Shown one piece after another: positions 1 through 9,123 of a stretch of 64,000 nucleotides of DNA. The notes beneath the pieces were generated by a model. The model was not told the origin of the DNA and ran no database searches. It worked only from the letters and a program-made list of their open reading frames with translations. How positions within the stretch are numbered: the stretch's first letter is position 1; each line of letters opens with the position of its first letter. The position numbers and the translations under genes were made by a program. This DNA comes from Okeania hirsuta (lineage in GTDB: Bacteria; Cyanobacteriota; Cyanobacteriia; Cyanobacteriales; Microcoleaceae): contig NZ_RCBY01000009.1 of NCBI RefSeq assembly GCF_003838195.1, positions 1-64,000 of the forward strand. Reading direction: 5' to 3'.

Positions 1-1136
1 TCCCCATCAGCAGGTACATCCTGCATATCTTTGTCTACTACCCGCATTTGAGCAGAATAAATACAAGCAACTCCCTGTCTAGCTTTCAAACGAGCGCGTT
101 CGGCAAGTGATAACTCATTCCATGGTGCTTGCCATTCGCAGATAGAATGAGGGCCATAAGTTTCAGTTAAACCGTAACCATGAATCAATTCAATTCCCAA
201 CTCTTCCATTTTCTGAATCAGAGTTGGAGAAGGTGGTGCACCTCCAGTAACAACTGTAACGGTATGGGAAAGTTGTAATTTATTGATTACTTGATGTTCC
301 TTGGTAAGCATTATTAATATTGTGGGAGAAGCACAGAAGTTAGTCACTCCCTCATCCATGATTAATGAAATTACTGTACTGGGGTAAAATTTTCGGAGAC
401 AAACATGAGTACCACCGACAGCAATTACTCCCCAAGGAAAACACCAACCATTACAGTGAAACATGGGTAAAGTCCACAAATAGACACTGCGGTTATTCAT
501 GCCTAATTCTAATGCCATACCCAAAGCATTGAGGTAAGCTCCACGGTGAGTATATACCACTCCTTTGGGTTGACCACTGGTGCCACTGGTGTAGCTGATG
601 GAAATTGCTTCGTTTTCGTCTGAAAGTGAGGAAGGTAGAGGGTCTGATGTACCTGTAGTTAAAAAAGTTTCATAATCTGTTCCTGGTAATTTTTCTCCTT
701 TTGCTTCTATTTGACTGTCTACTATATTAATTATTTCTTCTACACTTTCCAACTCATCCCGCACCGATGCTACCAGGTGAGATAATTCTGTATCGACAAA
801 TACCAGACGCGCTCCACAATTATTCAGGATATAGCAAATATCTTTAGCAGCTAATCGAATATTGATAGCGACTAAAACTCCTCCTGCTAGAGGAACGCCA
901 AAATGTGCTTCTAACATTGGTGGAATATTCGGGCAAAGGAAAGCTATGCGATCGCCTTTTTCTAACCCTCTGTTTTTTAAGGCGCTTGCCAATTGATTAA
1001 CTCTGGTGGCAAACTGCGCATAAGTCCATCTAGAGGAGCGGTAAACTATGGCATCTTTGTCAGCAAATGCTCCCACACTGCGTTCTAGAAAACTTTGGGG
1101 AGTGAGAAATTGATAAGAAACTTTATGCTTTGACAT
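1..1136 (-). CDS. AMP-dependent acyl-CoA ligase (C-terminus beyond window)
   Basis: An adenylate-forming enzyme that would activate a fatty or other carboxylic acid to its CoA thioester via an acyl-AMP. Translating the minus strand from the ATG at 1136 gives an open frame to base 1 (378 codons). It starts MSKHKVSYQFLTPQSFLERS and contains the P-loop-like motif SYTSGTSGQPKGV, the region around HCNGWCFPWG and the A5-type motif HGYGLTETYGP. The C-terminal lid domain lies outside the window. The HCNGW signature resembles the broad medium/long-chain acyl-activating group rather than a classical FadD, so the substrate cannot be called. No partner gene is adjacent: the next gene upstream is the unrelated HEAT-repeat gene, 180 bp away on the same strand. 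Family assignment is firm; substrate is not. Confidence 0.88.
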   Translation of the reverse strand, partial: MSKHKVSYQFLTPQSFLERSVGAFADKDAIVYRSSRWTYAQFATRVNQLASALKNRGLEKGDRIAFLCPNIPPMLEAHFGVPLAGGVLVAINIRLAAKDICYILNNCGARLVFVDTELSHLVASVRDELESVEEIINIVDSQIEAKGEKLPGTDYETFLTTGTSDPLPSSLSDENEAISISYTSGTSGQPKGVVYTHRGAYLNALGMALELGMNNRSVYLWTLPMFHCNGWCFPWGVIAVGGTHVCLRKFYPSTVISLIMDEGVTNFCASPTILIMLTKEHQVINKLQLSHTVTVVTGGAPPSPTLIQKMEELGIELIHGYGLTETYGPHSICEWQAPWNELSLAERARLKARQGVACIYSAQMRVVDKDMQDVPADG

Positions 1137-1318
1137 TAAGGATACTCCTTCGTACTATTGAATAAGTAACACTTCAGTTATTAGTAATTGAAAAAGTCCC
1201 AATAACTTTTTTGCTAATTTGAACCTGCGTTAATGTTAATTATTCTGATGTTTAATTCTCCCCCACTCCCCCACTCCCTTACTCAAGATAATCGTTGAAA
1301 AGTTTTTGAGAAACGATA

Positions 1319-2056
1319 TTATAATCCTTCCATTGCTAAATCTTCAATAACTTGCAGACCCCTGGGGTCTCCTACTCGTAACAAAGATGATTTAGCATCT
1401 TCCCGCACTCCCATATCTTGCTCCTCTTCTAATGCTTCAATTAAGGCATCAATGCCACCTGCATAGACCACATTAGAAGGTAATTCTCGACATAATTGAC
1501 CAATGGCCCATGCACAATTACTTCTAACTGCTGGCATTGAGTCTCGTCGCAAACCTTCAATTAATGGTGGTATTGCCCCTACTACCACTTCATAACTTAC
1601 TTTGGCCATCTGACCAAGGGAACTTGCTGCCCATAGACGCACCGCAGAAATATCTGTTCTGAGGACATCAACTAAAGGCTCCAAAGCACGGCGATCGCGA
1701 CAATTTCCCAAGGCCCAAACCACTCCTTTACGGACATAGCCGTTAAAGTCCTTATTCAATTGTGTAATTAGAGGTTCTACTGCATCTGGGCTAGGATTAC
1801 GGCCCAAAGCATAAGCAGCACTAACTCGTATTAATGGACAATCATCTTCTAATAATTTAATTAATGGAATAATAGCCCGTTTTTCTTGGAGTTCACAGAA
1901 AGCTCGCGCTGCAATCATCCTTTGGGAGGGTTCTGAAGAAGTTAGCAATGGCAACATTTCCTCCGGATCTGGTTTTGGGGGTTCTTCTCCTAAATGATCT
2001 AAAGGACTTTCTGCCATTGGCTGAATATTGAGTTGATTGAGGTCTTCATTGTCCAT
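1319..2056 (-). CDS. HEAT-repeat protein (PBS lyase HEAT-like)
   Basis: A 245-residue protein built of about five tandem HEAT/PBS-lyase-like repeats, seen as recurring blocks such as IPLIKLLEDD..VRVSAAYALG and VRSNCAWAIGQL. These all-helical solenoids act as binding scaffolds; in cyanobacteria some members attach bilins to phycobiliproteins, but this one shows no feature that proves lyase activity. The N-terminal ~40 residues are acidic and proline-rich. I chose the ATG at 2056 (MDNEDLNQ). A TTG 18 bases upstream would add MGKITV but has no better ribosome binding site. No frame damage is seen. It could equally be a general protein-interaction HEAT protein. Confidence 0.85.
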   Translation of the reverse strand: MDNEDLNQLNIQPMAESPLDHLGEEPPKPDPEEMLPLLTSSEPSQRMIAARAFCELQEKRAIIPLIKLLEDDCPLIRVSAAYALGRNPSPDAVEPLITQLNKDFNGYVRKGVVWALGNCRDRRALEPLVDVLRTDISAVRLWAASSLGQMAKVSYEVVVGAIPPLIEGLRRDSMPAVRSNCAWAIGQLCRELPSNVVYAGGIDALIEALEEEQDMGVREDAKSSLLRVGDPRGLQVIEDLAMEGL

Positions 2057-2160
2057 AACTGTAATTTTACCCAAGAATCCTAGTTTCAGGAGAATCTCCG
2101 TGCCTGACCGCCGGAGAGTATGTCAATGTACTAATGTACTTTAATTTAGTGACATCGCTA

Positions 2161-2262
2161 TATAGAATAATATATTAATCAGAGTTGACTGTAGATTGAG
2201 ATAGACAAGTTAATAAATTTCATAATTCTGTGCCACTTCACATAAAATTGGTATTATGTCTA
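2161..2262. repeat. Dispersed repeat, copy 1 of 2
   Basis: This AT-rich stretch (around ATAGAATAATAT, AGATTGAGATAGACAAG, CATAATTCTGTG, ACATAAAATTGGTAT) recurs in reverse complement at about 55567-55680. It has no coding capacity. It lies directly before the palindromic element at 2270. Probably an eroded mobile element. Confidence 0.5.
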
Positions 2263-2269
2263 ACACCTA

Positions 2270-2484
2270 ATACCAAGCGTGATAAATGTTTGTTACAAAT
2301 GGTAGGGACGTTGCATGCAACGTCCCTACGAAAGAAGGAAGAGGGAAGACCGAAGTTGGGGTAAATATTGAAAAAAAGGGAAAAAAGATAGAGATAACTA
2401 TCTCAAATGAACTGGAGCAGCTATTTTTAAGCATATCCGATCAATATCTACCTTTTTGTAGCATTCTTTTTTCACGCTTGGTAT
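2270..2484. mobile_element. MITE-like element with 13-bp perfect terminal inverted repeats
   Basis: The ends ATACCAAGCGTGA and TCACGCTTGGTAT are perfect inverted repeats 215 bp apart. There is no transposase, and the 66-codon open frame inside is not credible. A second palindrome (2302-2329) is nested within it. Related but poorer copies, ending in a CATTCTTTTTTCA..TTGGTATA-like segment, occur near 28503-28700 and 33950-34253. Confidence 0.7.
2302..2329. repeat. 28-bp perfect palindrome
   Basis: GTAGGGACGTTGCA is followed immediately by its exact reverse complement. Palindromes of this GTAGGG..CGTTGCA type are scattered in many cyanobacterial genomes. It is nested in the 2270-2484 element and would form a 14-bp cruciform or hairpin. 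Confidence 0.85.
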
Positions 2485-2635
2485 AAGACCTACCACCGCG
2501 CCACCTAATTCTGTATAGTGGCATGACACAGCTAAAACTGTGGATTAGATTTTTTCCTATAATTCTGTTTATGGCAAGGTTTGACCATTTTTTTCTAATA
2601 CACCATTTAAGGTGTGTCACGCCAGTAACCTCACA

Positions 2636-2734
2636 TATAAAAGTCGAAGGAAAGGTTAGGACATATCAAAAGCTTAAAACTCAGACAACGGAAGATTTTT
2701 CCTTCTTCCTTCTTCCCTCTTCCTTCTGCTATAA
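2636..2734. repeat. TATAGCAG-family element (copy 1)
   Basis: Shares AAGTCGAAGGAAAGG, ACATATCAAAA, AAACTCAGACAACG and the CTGCTATA end with the elements at 19544-19659 and 4288-4498. The left TATAGCAG end is degraded here. No coding content. Confidence 0.6.
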
Positions 2735-2776
2735 AATTGGTATAACTATTTATCAAATTTTTAGTCCAAATATTAC

Positions 2777-3994
2777 CTAAGCTTGATTCATTTTCTGCCA
2801 ACATTCACAAGCGATCGCCCAATCTTCTTCTGTGTGTACTACCAATATTCGTACTGTTGAATCTGAAGTAGAAATATCGGTATCTATCCCTGGTTTAATA
2901 TTTTTTTCCTTATCTATTTTTAATCCTAAAAATTCAAAATTTTCACAAGTTTTTTCTCTGACAATTACTGAACGTTCTCCTATTCCAGCAGTAAATACTA
3001 AAACGTCCATACCACCAAGAGAAGCGAGCATTTTTCCAATACAACAATGAAGTTGATGAATATAAATATCGAATGCTAATTGGGCACGTTCATCTCCTTC
3101 TTGCATCGCTGTGGTTATATAACGCATATCTCCAGATTTTCCAGATATTCCTTTTAACCCTGATTCTTTGTTGAGAATTGTATTGAGTTTTTCCGTATCT
3201 AGACCATGTTCTCGCATTAAGTAAATGAGGATTGCCGGGTCAATTGAGCCACTACGAGTTCCCATCATTAATCCTTCTAATGGAGTAAATCCCATGGTAG
3301 TATTAATACTAATTCCATTACGAACTGCTGCTAAAGAAGCTCCATTACCTAAATGACAAGTAATTATCCGCAAAGATTCTAGTGGTTTTCCTAATATTTT
3401 TGCTGTTTTTTGAACACAATATTTATGACTTGTTCCATGAAATCCATAGCGCCGAATTCCTTTTTCAAACCATTCATAAGGGATGGGATAAACAGCAGCT
3501 TTTTTTGGCATTTTACTATGAAATGCTGTATCGAATACTGCTATTTGAGCCACATTTCCTAATGTTTTTTCAATGGCTTCAATTCCTTCTAAATGATTGG
3601 GATTATGAGTAGGTGCTAAAGGAATAAGATTTTTGATTGTTGCCTTGACTTTATCTGTAATAAATGTTGCTTCTGAATAATCTGAACCGCCATGAACTAC
3701 TCGATGACCAACTACATCTATATCGGATAGTTTATCTATAACTTTAGTTTCTCCTTGCCTAAGAGTTTCTAACATTTTAGCAATGCTTTCTAGGCGTTTT
3801 TCTGGGTTAAGTTTTATCTTCTTTTCTATTCCATTTGCTGCAATTTCCATCAGACCATAATCATCATTAGCAGTCCAGTCAATTGCTGCTTCCCAAATTG
3901 GTTTTGGTGGATTTTCTGGTAACTTTTCCCCAGTAATTTCATACAAGCAACTTTTTTGAGAACTGGAGCCTGCGTTTAAAACTAAAATTTTCAT
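2777..3994 (-). CDS. ackA: Acetate kinase
   Basis: Interconverts acetate plus ATP and acetyl phosphate plus ADP in the cytoplasm. It is the last step of fermentative acetate formation from acetyl-CoA, or with Pta an acetate-assimilation route. The 405-residue length is normal for the family. The N-terminal signature VLNAGSSSQK follows the start directly; VHGG, GFHGTSHKY and CHLGNGASLAA (phosphate-binding region of the ASKHA fold) and GIGERS near the C-terminus are all present. The start at 3994 is fixed by the conserved MKILVLNAGSS beginning. No pta gene is adjacent in the window, so it stands alone, with a MITE starting 12 bases upstream of its start codon (4006), where a promoter would be expected. 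No lesions are seen. Confidence 0.96.
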   Translation of the reverse strand: MKILVLNAGSSSQKSCLYEITGEKLPENPPKPIWEAAIDWTANDDYGLMEIAANGIEKKIKLNPEKRLESIAKMLETLRQGETKVIDKLSDIDVVGHRVVHGGSDYSEATFITDKVKATIKNLIPLAPTHNPNHLEGIEAIEKTLGNVAQIAVFDTAFHSKMPKKAAVYPIPYEWFEKGIRRYGFHGTSHKYCVQKTAKILGKPLESLRIITCHLGNGASLAAVRNGISINTTMGFTPLEGLMMGTRSGSIDPAILIYLMREHGLDTEKLNTILNKESGLKGISGKSGDMRYITTAMQEGDERAQLAFDIYIHQLHCCIGKMLASLGGMDVLVFTAGIGERSVIVREKTCENFEFLGLKIDKEKNIKPGIDTDISTSDSTVRILVVHTEEDWAIACECWQKMNQA

Positions 3995-4005
3995 AGTTAA
4001 TAATT

Positions 4006-4125
4006 ATATCATGTTCGGTTGAATAGTTATTCTTTGAAAGAAGGAAGTCAGAAGGCAGAAGGCAAAAGGAAAAAAAAGGTTCAAAGGGATAAAGTTTTTT
4101 ATCACTAATTATCCGGGCATGATAT
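4006..4125. mobile_element. ATATCATGTCCGG-family MITE
   Basis: The ends ATATCATGTTCGG and CCGGGCATGATAT are inverted repeats around 120 bp. Part of a family with members at 11479-11543, 25735-25913, 26452-26603 and 59112-59266, and with separated ends at 16744/17279 and 45668. No open frame. It lies just upstream of ackA. Confidence 0.75.
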
Positions 4126-4784
4126 TTTTTTTTTATTATACTTTTTAGTAATAATATATAAGTAACAATATTAACTGGCAAAAGTCAATTAGTTGATCTA
4201 TATTTTTCCTGGAAAACTTAGAATTAGTTAGAATTAAAAAAGTTGATTTTCACCTATTCTCTATATTTAAATAAATACCTACTTTTTTATAGCAGAAGTA
4301 AGAGGGAATTTAGTTATATGAAATACAAAAAATTGTGCAAATATACGAATCTGCCAACCTCCCCATCTGACCATCTCCCCATCAATTTGTGGTAGGAAAC
4401 ATTAACGTATTTCATATTATCTACCAGAGAAGGAAAAATTTAGCGTTTTCTGAGTTTTTAGCTTTTAGTATGTCCTAATTTTTGCTTCGACTGCTACACC
4501 AAGAAACACAAAAGAAAGAGAGTAAAAAATCAACTTAAAATTCGATTCTCAAGGATACTCAATTATAGGAAAATTTTGTTTGATGTATAGATCTAGTGAA
4601 AAGGTATTCAACTATTCAAAAAACCTAGTTATCTCCTAATTATAAATATCCAATCATCAAAAATAAAATCAATTATCGTACATAAATCATCAATTATTTC
4701 CCCTCCTGGGAGGGGTTAGGGGTGAGTTCCCTACTCCCTACTCCCTACTCCCTCTTTTCTGGATATGTCTATTACCAAATTATC
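4126..4784. other. Gene-free interval ackA to phosphatase
   Basis: Holds the nested element at 4288-4498, an AT-rich stretch, and a CTCCCTA heptamer tandem repeat at about 4724-4755. I see no coding sequence, RNA gene or convincing promoter. Confidence 0.6.
4288..4498. mobile_element. TATAGCAG-family element carrying a nested ATATGAAATAC element
   Basis: The outer ends TATAGCAGAAG and CTTCGACTGCTACA are inverted repeats. The inner part 4443-4490 is the reverse complement of the family core (AAACTCAG..ACATA..TCGAAG). Within it, 4316-4417 is bounded by ATATGAAATAC and GTATTTCATAT, a second inverted-repeat element that also occurs at 51664-51868. One MITE has therefore inserted in another. Confidence 0.65.
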
Positions 4785-5423
4785 TTAAGTACCCTGTAAA
4801 GACCGTAATTTTTCGTCAAGATAACAACGGTCTGATAAACAATGTAGCAATGGACCATGATCACCCATTTCTAAAATACTTACTCCACCAACCAACATCG
4901 CAATGCGATCGCGATACCTGCCAATATCAATTCCTAATAAATCACAAAGCATAATTCTAATGGTTGCTTTATGAGACACAACTAATACATTACCTGTTTC
5001 ATGGTTGTCTTGAATTTCTTGAATTACTTGAGAAGAGCGACGAGCAATATCTATACCTTTTTCTCCACCAGTAGGTCCATTCCAACCAGGATCTGTTAAC
5101 CAACGAACATATTCATCATGGTAGTCGCGATTAACTGTTTCTGGAGTTTCTCCTTCCCATTTTCCGTAAGCAATTTCTTTCAAACCATCCCGTATTTGCA
5201 TTTCTAATCCTACTGTATTACACAAAGGTTTTGCAGTAGCAATTGTTCTTTTCTTCGGGCTAACATAGGCGGCAGTCCAATTTAATGAGCTATGAGTTTT
5301 AGCAAATTGTTCTGCCATTTCTAACCATTCTGGAGTCAATTATGGGTCTAAAATACCACAGTAACCGCCAGTTTTACTGTATGTAGTCTCTCCATGTCGG
5401 ATAAAATACAACTTCAAACTCAT
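4785..5423 (-). pseudogene. Histidine phosphatase (phosphoglycerate-mutase superfamily) with in-frame TAA at codon 28
   Basis: A phosphohydrolase or mutase using a phosphohistidine. From the ATG at 5423 the frame reads MSLKLYFIRHGETTYSKT..GYCGILDP, then TAA (5340-5342), then LTPEWLEMAEQFAK onward without further lesion to 4785. The RHGE motif (R9, H10, G11, E12) is upstream of the stop; the second catalytic His (VVSHKATIR) and the conserved acid region (EIAYGKWEGE) are downstream. Ignoring the stop gives 212 residues, a usual length for cyanobacterial members, some of which act as metal-independent phosphoserine phosphatases. The residue before LTPE is normally acidic in this motif, so GAA or GAG to TAA is likely. 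A TTG at 5339 could restart translation but would lack the catalytic His. Pseudogene, or a readthrough or sequence-error case. Confidence 0.85.
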
Positions 5424-5850
5424 AGACCATATTCCTAATAATTTTTCTTTGATATACTAGCACTTTTACTAATTAAAGATTAAAAGTCAAAAGTTAGATA
5501 AATTAAGTAGTTAAAACCTGGTTAAAAACAGGTTAATTTTCGATAAAAATAATTGATTTTTTTTAAAAGGTTAATTGAAAATACTCTAAATATAAATATT
5601 CTATTTCTTAATTGAATGAAGTACAAAGTTGAAAATTTTAGGCAACAAAAAATCTGGGAGTATAATGTACCTCTGTGAAAATTAGAAGTCATATCTTGAA
5701 TAGTTAAAATAATTAATAACCCTTATTAGAATTCTAAACGAATTATAAAATCTATAAATTTAGCCCAATAGATGGTAATTTAAAATTTCGTATCTGGTAA
5801 TATCTTACAAAGCAGAAAGTCAAAGAAATTATAGTGTAGAAACTATTAAT
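5424..5850. other. Gene-free AT-rich interval
   Basis: No open frame, inverted repeat or RNA gene that I can support. It is the divergent intergenic region between the phosphatase and malQ, so it should contain both promoters. Confidence 0.5.
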
Positions 5851-5853
5851 TTA

Positions 5854-5912
5854 TCTAACTTTTGACTTTTGACTTTTAACTTTTGACTTTTAACTTTTGA
5901 CTTTTGACTTAT
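5854..5912. repeat. CTTTTGA/CTTTTAA heptanucleotide tandem repeat
   Basis: About eight consecutive heptamers of ACTTTTG or ACTTTTA just before the malQ start codon. Such short tandemly repeated heptamers are typical of filamentous cyanobacteria. It occupies the position of the malQ leader, so copy number could affect expression (inference). Confidence 0.85.
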
Positions 5913-5919
5913 AAATACT

Positions 5920-7425
5920 ATGACTTTTGAACGTGCAAGTGGCATCATACTACACCCTACAAGTTTACCCAGTAGATTCGGCATCGGGGATTTAGGCAAA
6001 TCAGCTTATGAGTTTATTGATTTTCTGGCCAGAAGTGGACAAAAAATCTGGCAAGTATTACCTCTAGGCCCAACAGGTTATGAACATTCGCCCTATACCA
6101 TGAATTTCAGCGCCTTTGCGGGAAATCCTCTGTTAATTAGTCTGGATATATTGGCAGAGAAAGGACTATTAAATCCTGATGAACTCACACCTCTACCATC
6201 AGAAAGTGACCCAGCATACGCTAGAGTCAACTTTGCAGAAGTTATTCCCCACAAAACTAAATATTTCCAGCAAGCTTACGATCGCTTCAAACAAGCTATC
6301 CCTCCAGAATACGAAATTTTTTCCCAACAACAATCATATTGGCTGGATGACTATGCTCTATTTATGGCTTTGCATGAGGCCAATCCAGATAAAACATGGA
6401 ATCAATGGGAACCAGGTTTAGCTCGTCGAGAACCAGGTGCAGTAAAAATAGCAACAAGTCTATTACACGATAGTATTGAATATCATAAGTTCTTGCAATT
6501 TCAGTTTTTTGAACAATGGACAAAAGTCCGCAGATACTGCCACGGGAAAAATATCAAAATTATTGGTGACGTTTCGATTTATGTCTGTCATCATAGCGCA
6601 GAGGTTTGGAGTCACCCAGAAAACTTTGACCTTAACCCAGAAACTTTAGAACCCGCATGGAAAGCAGGAGTACCACCAGACTATTTTAGTGCAACGGGGC
6701 AGTTATGGGGAAATCCTGTCTATAACTGGGAAAACTTAATCAATACTAACTTTACTTGGTGGATCGAAAGATTTAGGGCAACTCTACAATATGTGGATGT
6801 TGTGCGCGTCGATCATTTCCGTGGTTTTGAAGCTTTCTGGCGAGTACCCGCAGGGGAAGATAATGCTATTAATGGCGAATGGGTAAAAGCACCAGGGTAC
6901 AAATTATTTTCCAAATTACAGGAAGCTCTAGGAACTCTACCGATCTTGGCAGAAGACTTAGGAATTATTACTCCAGAAGTAGAAGCAATGCGCGATCGCT
7001 TTGAATTCCCGGGAATGCGAATATTATTGTTTGCTTTTGGTGGTGAGGCAGATCATCCCTACTTACCTCATAGTTATATTAACAACTGCATAGTCTATAC
7101 GGGTACTCACGATAACGATACTACTGTCGGTTGGTGGTTACAAGCTCCTCAGGAAGTAAGACAGCACGTTGCTAAATATTTGGGTTATGCTAGTGATAGC
7201 GACATCCATGAAATCAGTTGGTCGCTCATGCGTTTAGCTTCTGCTTCCGTTGCTGATATGGCAATATTCCCTCTCCAAGATGTTCTTTCCTTAGATAACG
7301 GCGCTCGCATGAATGACCCTAGTGTTACTCCTGGTAACTGGCGCTGGCGCTATACCACTTCAGAGCTTTTGAGTCAAGAATTGAGCGATCGCTTACTACA
7401 AATTACTCAACTTTACAACCGATAA
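5920..7425 (+). CDS. malQ: 4-alpha-glucanotransferase (GH77)
   Basis: Disproportionating enzyme that transfers maltodextrin segments between alpha-1,4-glucans and releases glucose; in cyanobacteria it serves glycogen turnover. The 501 residues match the short bacterial and plant D-enzyme type. Visible signatures are ILHPTSLPS near the N-terminus, WQVLPLGPTGY, the nucleophile Asp298 in RVDHFRG, the acid/base Glu345 in AEDLG and Asp398 in GTHDND. GDVSIYV and GQLWGNPVYNW add further subsite residues. The start is the only plausible ATG and precedes the conserved ERASGIILHP. It follows a heptamer repeat array and no other gene shares its strand nearby. Intact. Confidence 0.96.
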   Translation: MTFERASGIILHPTSLPSRFGIGDLGKSAYEFIDFLARSGQKIWQVLPLGPTGYEHSPYTMNFSAFAGNPLLISLDILAEKGLLNPDELTPLPSESDPAYARVNFAEVIPHKTKYFQQAYDRFKQAIPPEYEIFSQQQSYWLDDYALFMALHEANPDKTWNQWEPGLARREPGAVKIATSLLHDSIEYHKFLQFQFFEQWTKVRRYCHGKNIKIIGDVSIYVCHHSAEVWSHPENFDLNPETLEPAWKAGVPPDYFSATGQLWGNPVYNWENLINTNFTWWIERFRATLQYVDVVRVDHFRGFEAFWRVPAGEDNAINGEWVKAPGYKLFSKLQEALGTLPILAEDLGIITPEVEAMRDRFEFPGMRILLFAFGGEADHPYLPHSYINNCIVYTGTHDNDTTVGWWLQAPQEVRQHVAKYLGYASDSDIHEISWSLMRLASASVADMAIFPLQDVLSLDNGARMNDPSVTPGNWRWRYTTSELLSQELSDRLLQITQLYNR

Positions 7426-7477
7426 TTAATGGAGAAGATAGTATAATATGTTACATCTTTTTTACTAACTAGATTTG

Positions 7478-8631
7478 ACATCCTCCCCGGCCTAAAGGCA
7501 CAGGGATTCCTACCGAGCCGTAGCTCCTCGGCAGGTTGACATCTCACAGGCTGCTGCTACTTTGGCAGTAGTCTTATGCTTGCCTCCATGTCCGTTTAAT
7601 GTCTCGGATTGCCCACCCGCGACTAATATATTTATGGCTGCATTTTCGTCTCTATCATGTTTAGCTCCACAATTTAGACATTCCCACTCACGAATTGATA
7701 AATCTAATTTTCCACCTTTAAATCCACAACAACAGCAAGTTTGGGATGTGGGTTCCCAACGGCTAATCACTCTAAAATCACGACCGTATTTTTCTACTTT
7801 TCCTTCTAAAAATGTCCTAAATTGCCTCCAACCTAAATCAGAAATAGCTCTAGATAATTTCCGATTCTTAACCATTCCTGAAATATTCAAATCCTCTAAA
7901 ACAATTGTTTGGTTTTCACAAATTATTTCAGTAGATAATTTATGTAGAAAATCTCTTCTTGTATCTTTCAGTTTGGCATGTTTGCGTAGCATTCCGTAGG
8001 AAAATTTAGCTATTTTTAGCCTAGCTTTTTCATATCGTTTAGAACCCCTAGTTTTTTTAGATAATGATTTACTTAGTTTTCGGTACTTCTTAATTCGTTT
8101 CTTTAGTGGTTTTGGTGCATCAATTTTTTGACCATTACTCAAAGTTGCAAAAGTTTTAATTCCTAAATCTATTCCAACTGAATTATCAGTTTTAGGTAGT
8201 ACTTCTGGTAAAATTTCTACCACAAAACTACAGGTCTACCTTTTCTCTTACCTTGAGTTGATTTAAAAAAGTTTTGATAAGCCTGATTTAAATCGTTCAA
8301 AGATTGCTGTAGTGGTATAGCAGAAACCTCTGATAACCACTCTCTATCTTCAGTTTTTTTAGCTTGAGTAATAAACTGTTTTTGTAGCTGTGAGTTAATA
8401 GGTTTCTTCTCTCCAGATTTGTACTTTTCCTGACAGCAAGCTAGACTATCATTCCAGACAACACGGACACAACCAAATAGTTTTGCTAATCGGTGTTTTT
8501 GTCCCAATGTTGGATATATACGGTACTTAAATCTTGCTTTCATAAAATGACTTTTGAACTAACAATATGATCACATAACCTGTGGCAAAAATAAACTAAA
8601 AAGTCGCCCTTCTAGGGCGAGGCTTTAAACC
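7478..8631 (-). mobile_element. IS200/IS605-family element, TnpB-only and internally deleted
   Basis: The right boundary contains a hairpin TCGCCCT..AGGGCGA followed by GGCTTTAAACCC (8604-8631). The left boundary carries GACATCCTCCCCGGCC..GGCACAGGGATTCCTA (from about 7479). Both are typical subterminal structures of IS200/IS605 elements. No TnpA (Y1 transposase) is present, so it would move only in trans. The RNA overlapping the 3' end of tnpB and ending near GATGTCAA would be the expected omega (guide) RNA. Confidence 0.75.
7510..8543 (-). pseudogene. tnpB: TnpB RNA-guided nuclease, internal deletion with frameshift
   Basis: TnpB is the IS605-associated RuvC nuclease guided by an RNA from the element end. 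The N-terminal piece (8543-8217) starts MKARFKYRIYPTLGQKHRLA and ends at ..GKRKGRP, then VVLW and stop. The C-terminal piece (8223-7510) begins VVEILPEVLPKTDNS and carries all RuvC parts: GIDLGIKTFATLS, the Glu in LEDLNISGM, the zinc ribbon C-C-GFKGG..ECLNCG, and HDRDENAAINI. Between them about 70-80 residues normally present (the KPRFKKK-to-SFVVEI region) are missing and the frame changes, so this is a single deletion. A natural minimal TnpB made from the C-terminal piece is conceivable but unlikely. Confidence 0.85.
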
Positions 8632-8836
8632 CAATTTTTCGGTAAAAACAGAAAAAAAGATTATTATCTTTTCCCTTATTGGTTGAATACATTACCTGAC
8701 AGAGAAGATCAATGGGGTTAGTGGGGTGAGAATTCCCATCGACCCTAATTCTCATTTCTACTGACTATTGACTACTAACTATTGACTACTGATTACTGAC
8801 TACTAATTCAAAAATTTTTTGTCAGCAAAAAGTATG

Positions 8837-9055
8837 GGCGTTGGTGAAAAGAGGTATGATATGATGTCCGCACAAGAGGGTGATAGAACTCAGTGATCTT
8901 TACGCCACCAAAAAACTTTCTCCTTCTACTCGGGGTTTCTGATTCTTTCTTCTCTCCTGAGGAAGTCCGACTGACGTCCCCTCCTGGGAGGAGCAGGGGT
9001 GGGTTGACTCCTAAAGAATTTAAGATGAATATCATACAGGTGCTTTACCAACGCC
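8837..9055. mobile_element. GGCGTTGG-family MITE with 8-bp target duplication
   Basis: The ends GGCGTTGGTGAA and TTTACCAACGCC are inverted repeats. The flanks are exact direct repeats AAAGTATG (8829-8836 and 9056-9063). Length 219 bp, no transposase. Family members are at 9124-9406 and 47695-47941. The duplication length proves insertion. Confidence 0.9.
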
Positions 9056-9123
9056 AAAGTATGGTTTTTTTCTGCTTGATTAATCATCAATATTAACAGG
9101 CACGTTTCAGCATCATAGAAAAT

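Noticed and set aside
2286-2486. 66-codon open frame on the plus strand
   Set aside because: It lies wholly inside the inverted-repeat element 2270-2484 and runs through its palindrome; low-complexity Lys/Glu run.
7562-7999. 145-codon plus-strand frame
   Set aside because: Antisense shadow of the tnpB zinc-ribbon and RuvC region; the minus strand has clear motifs.
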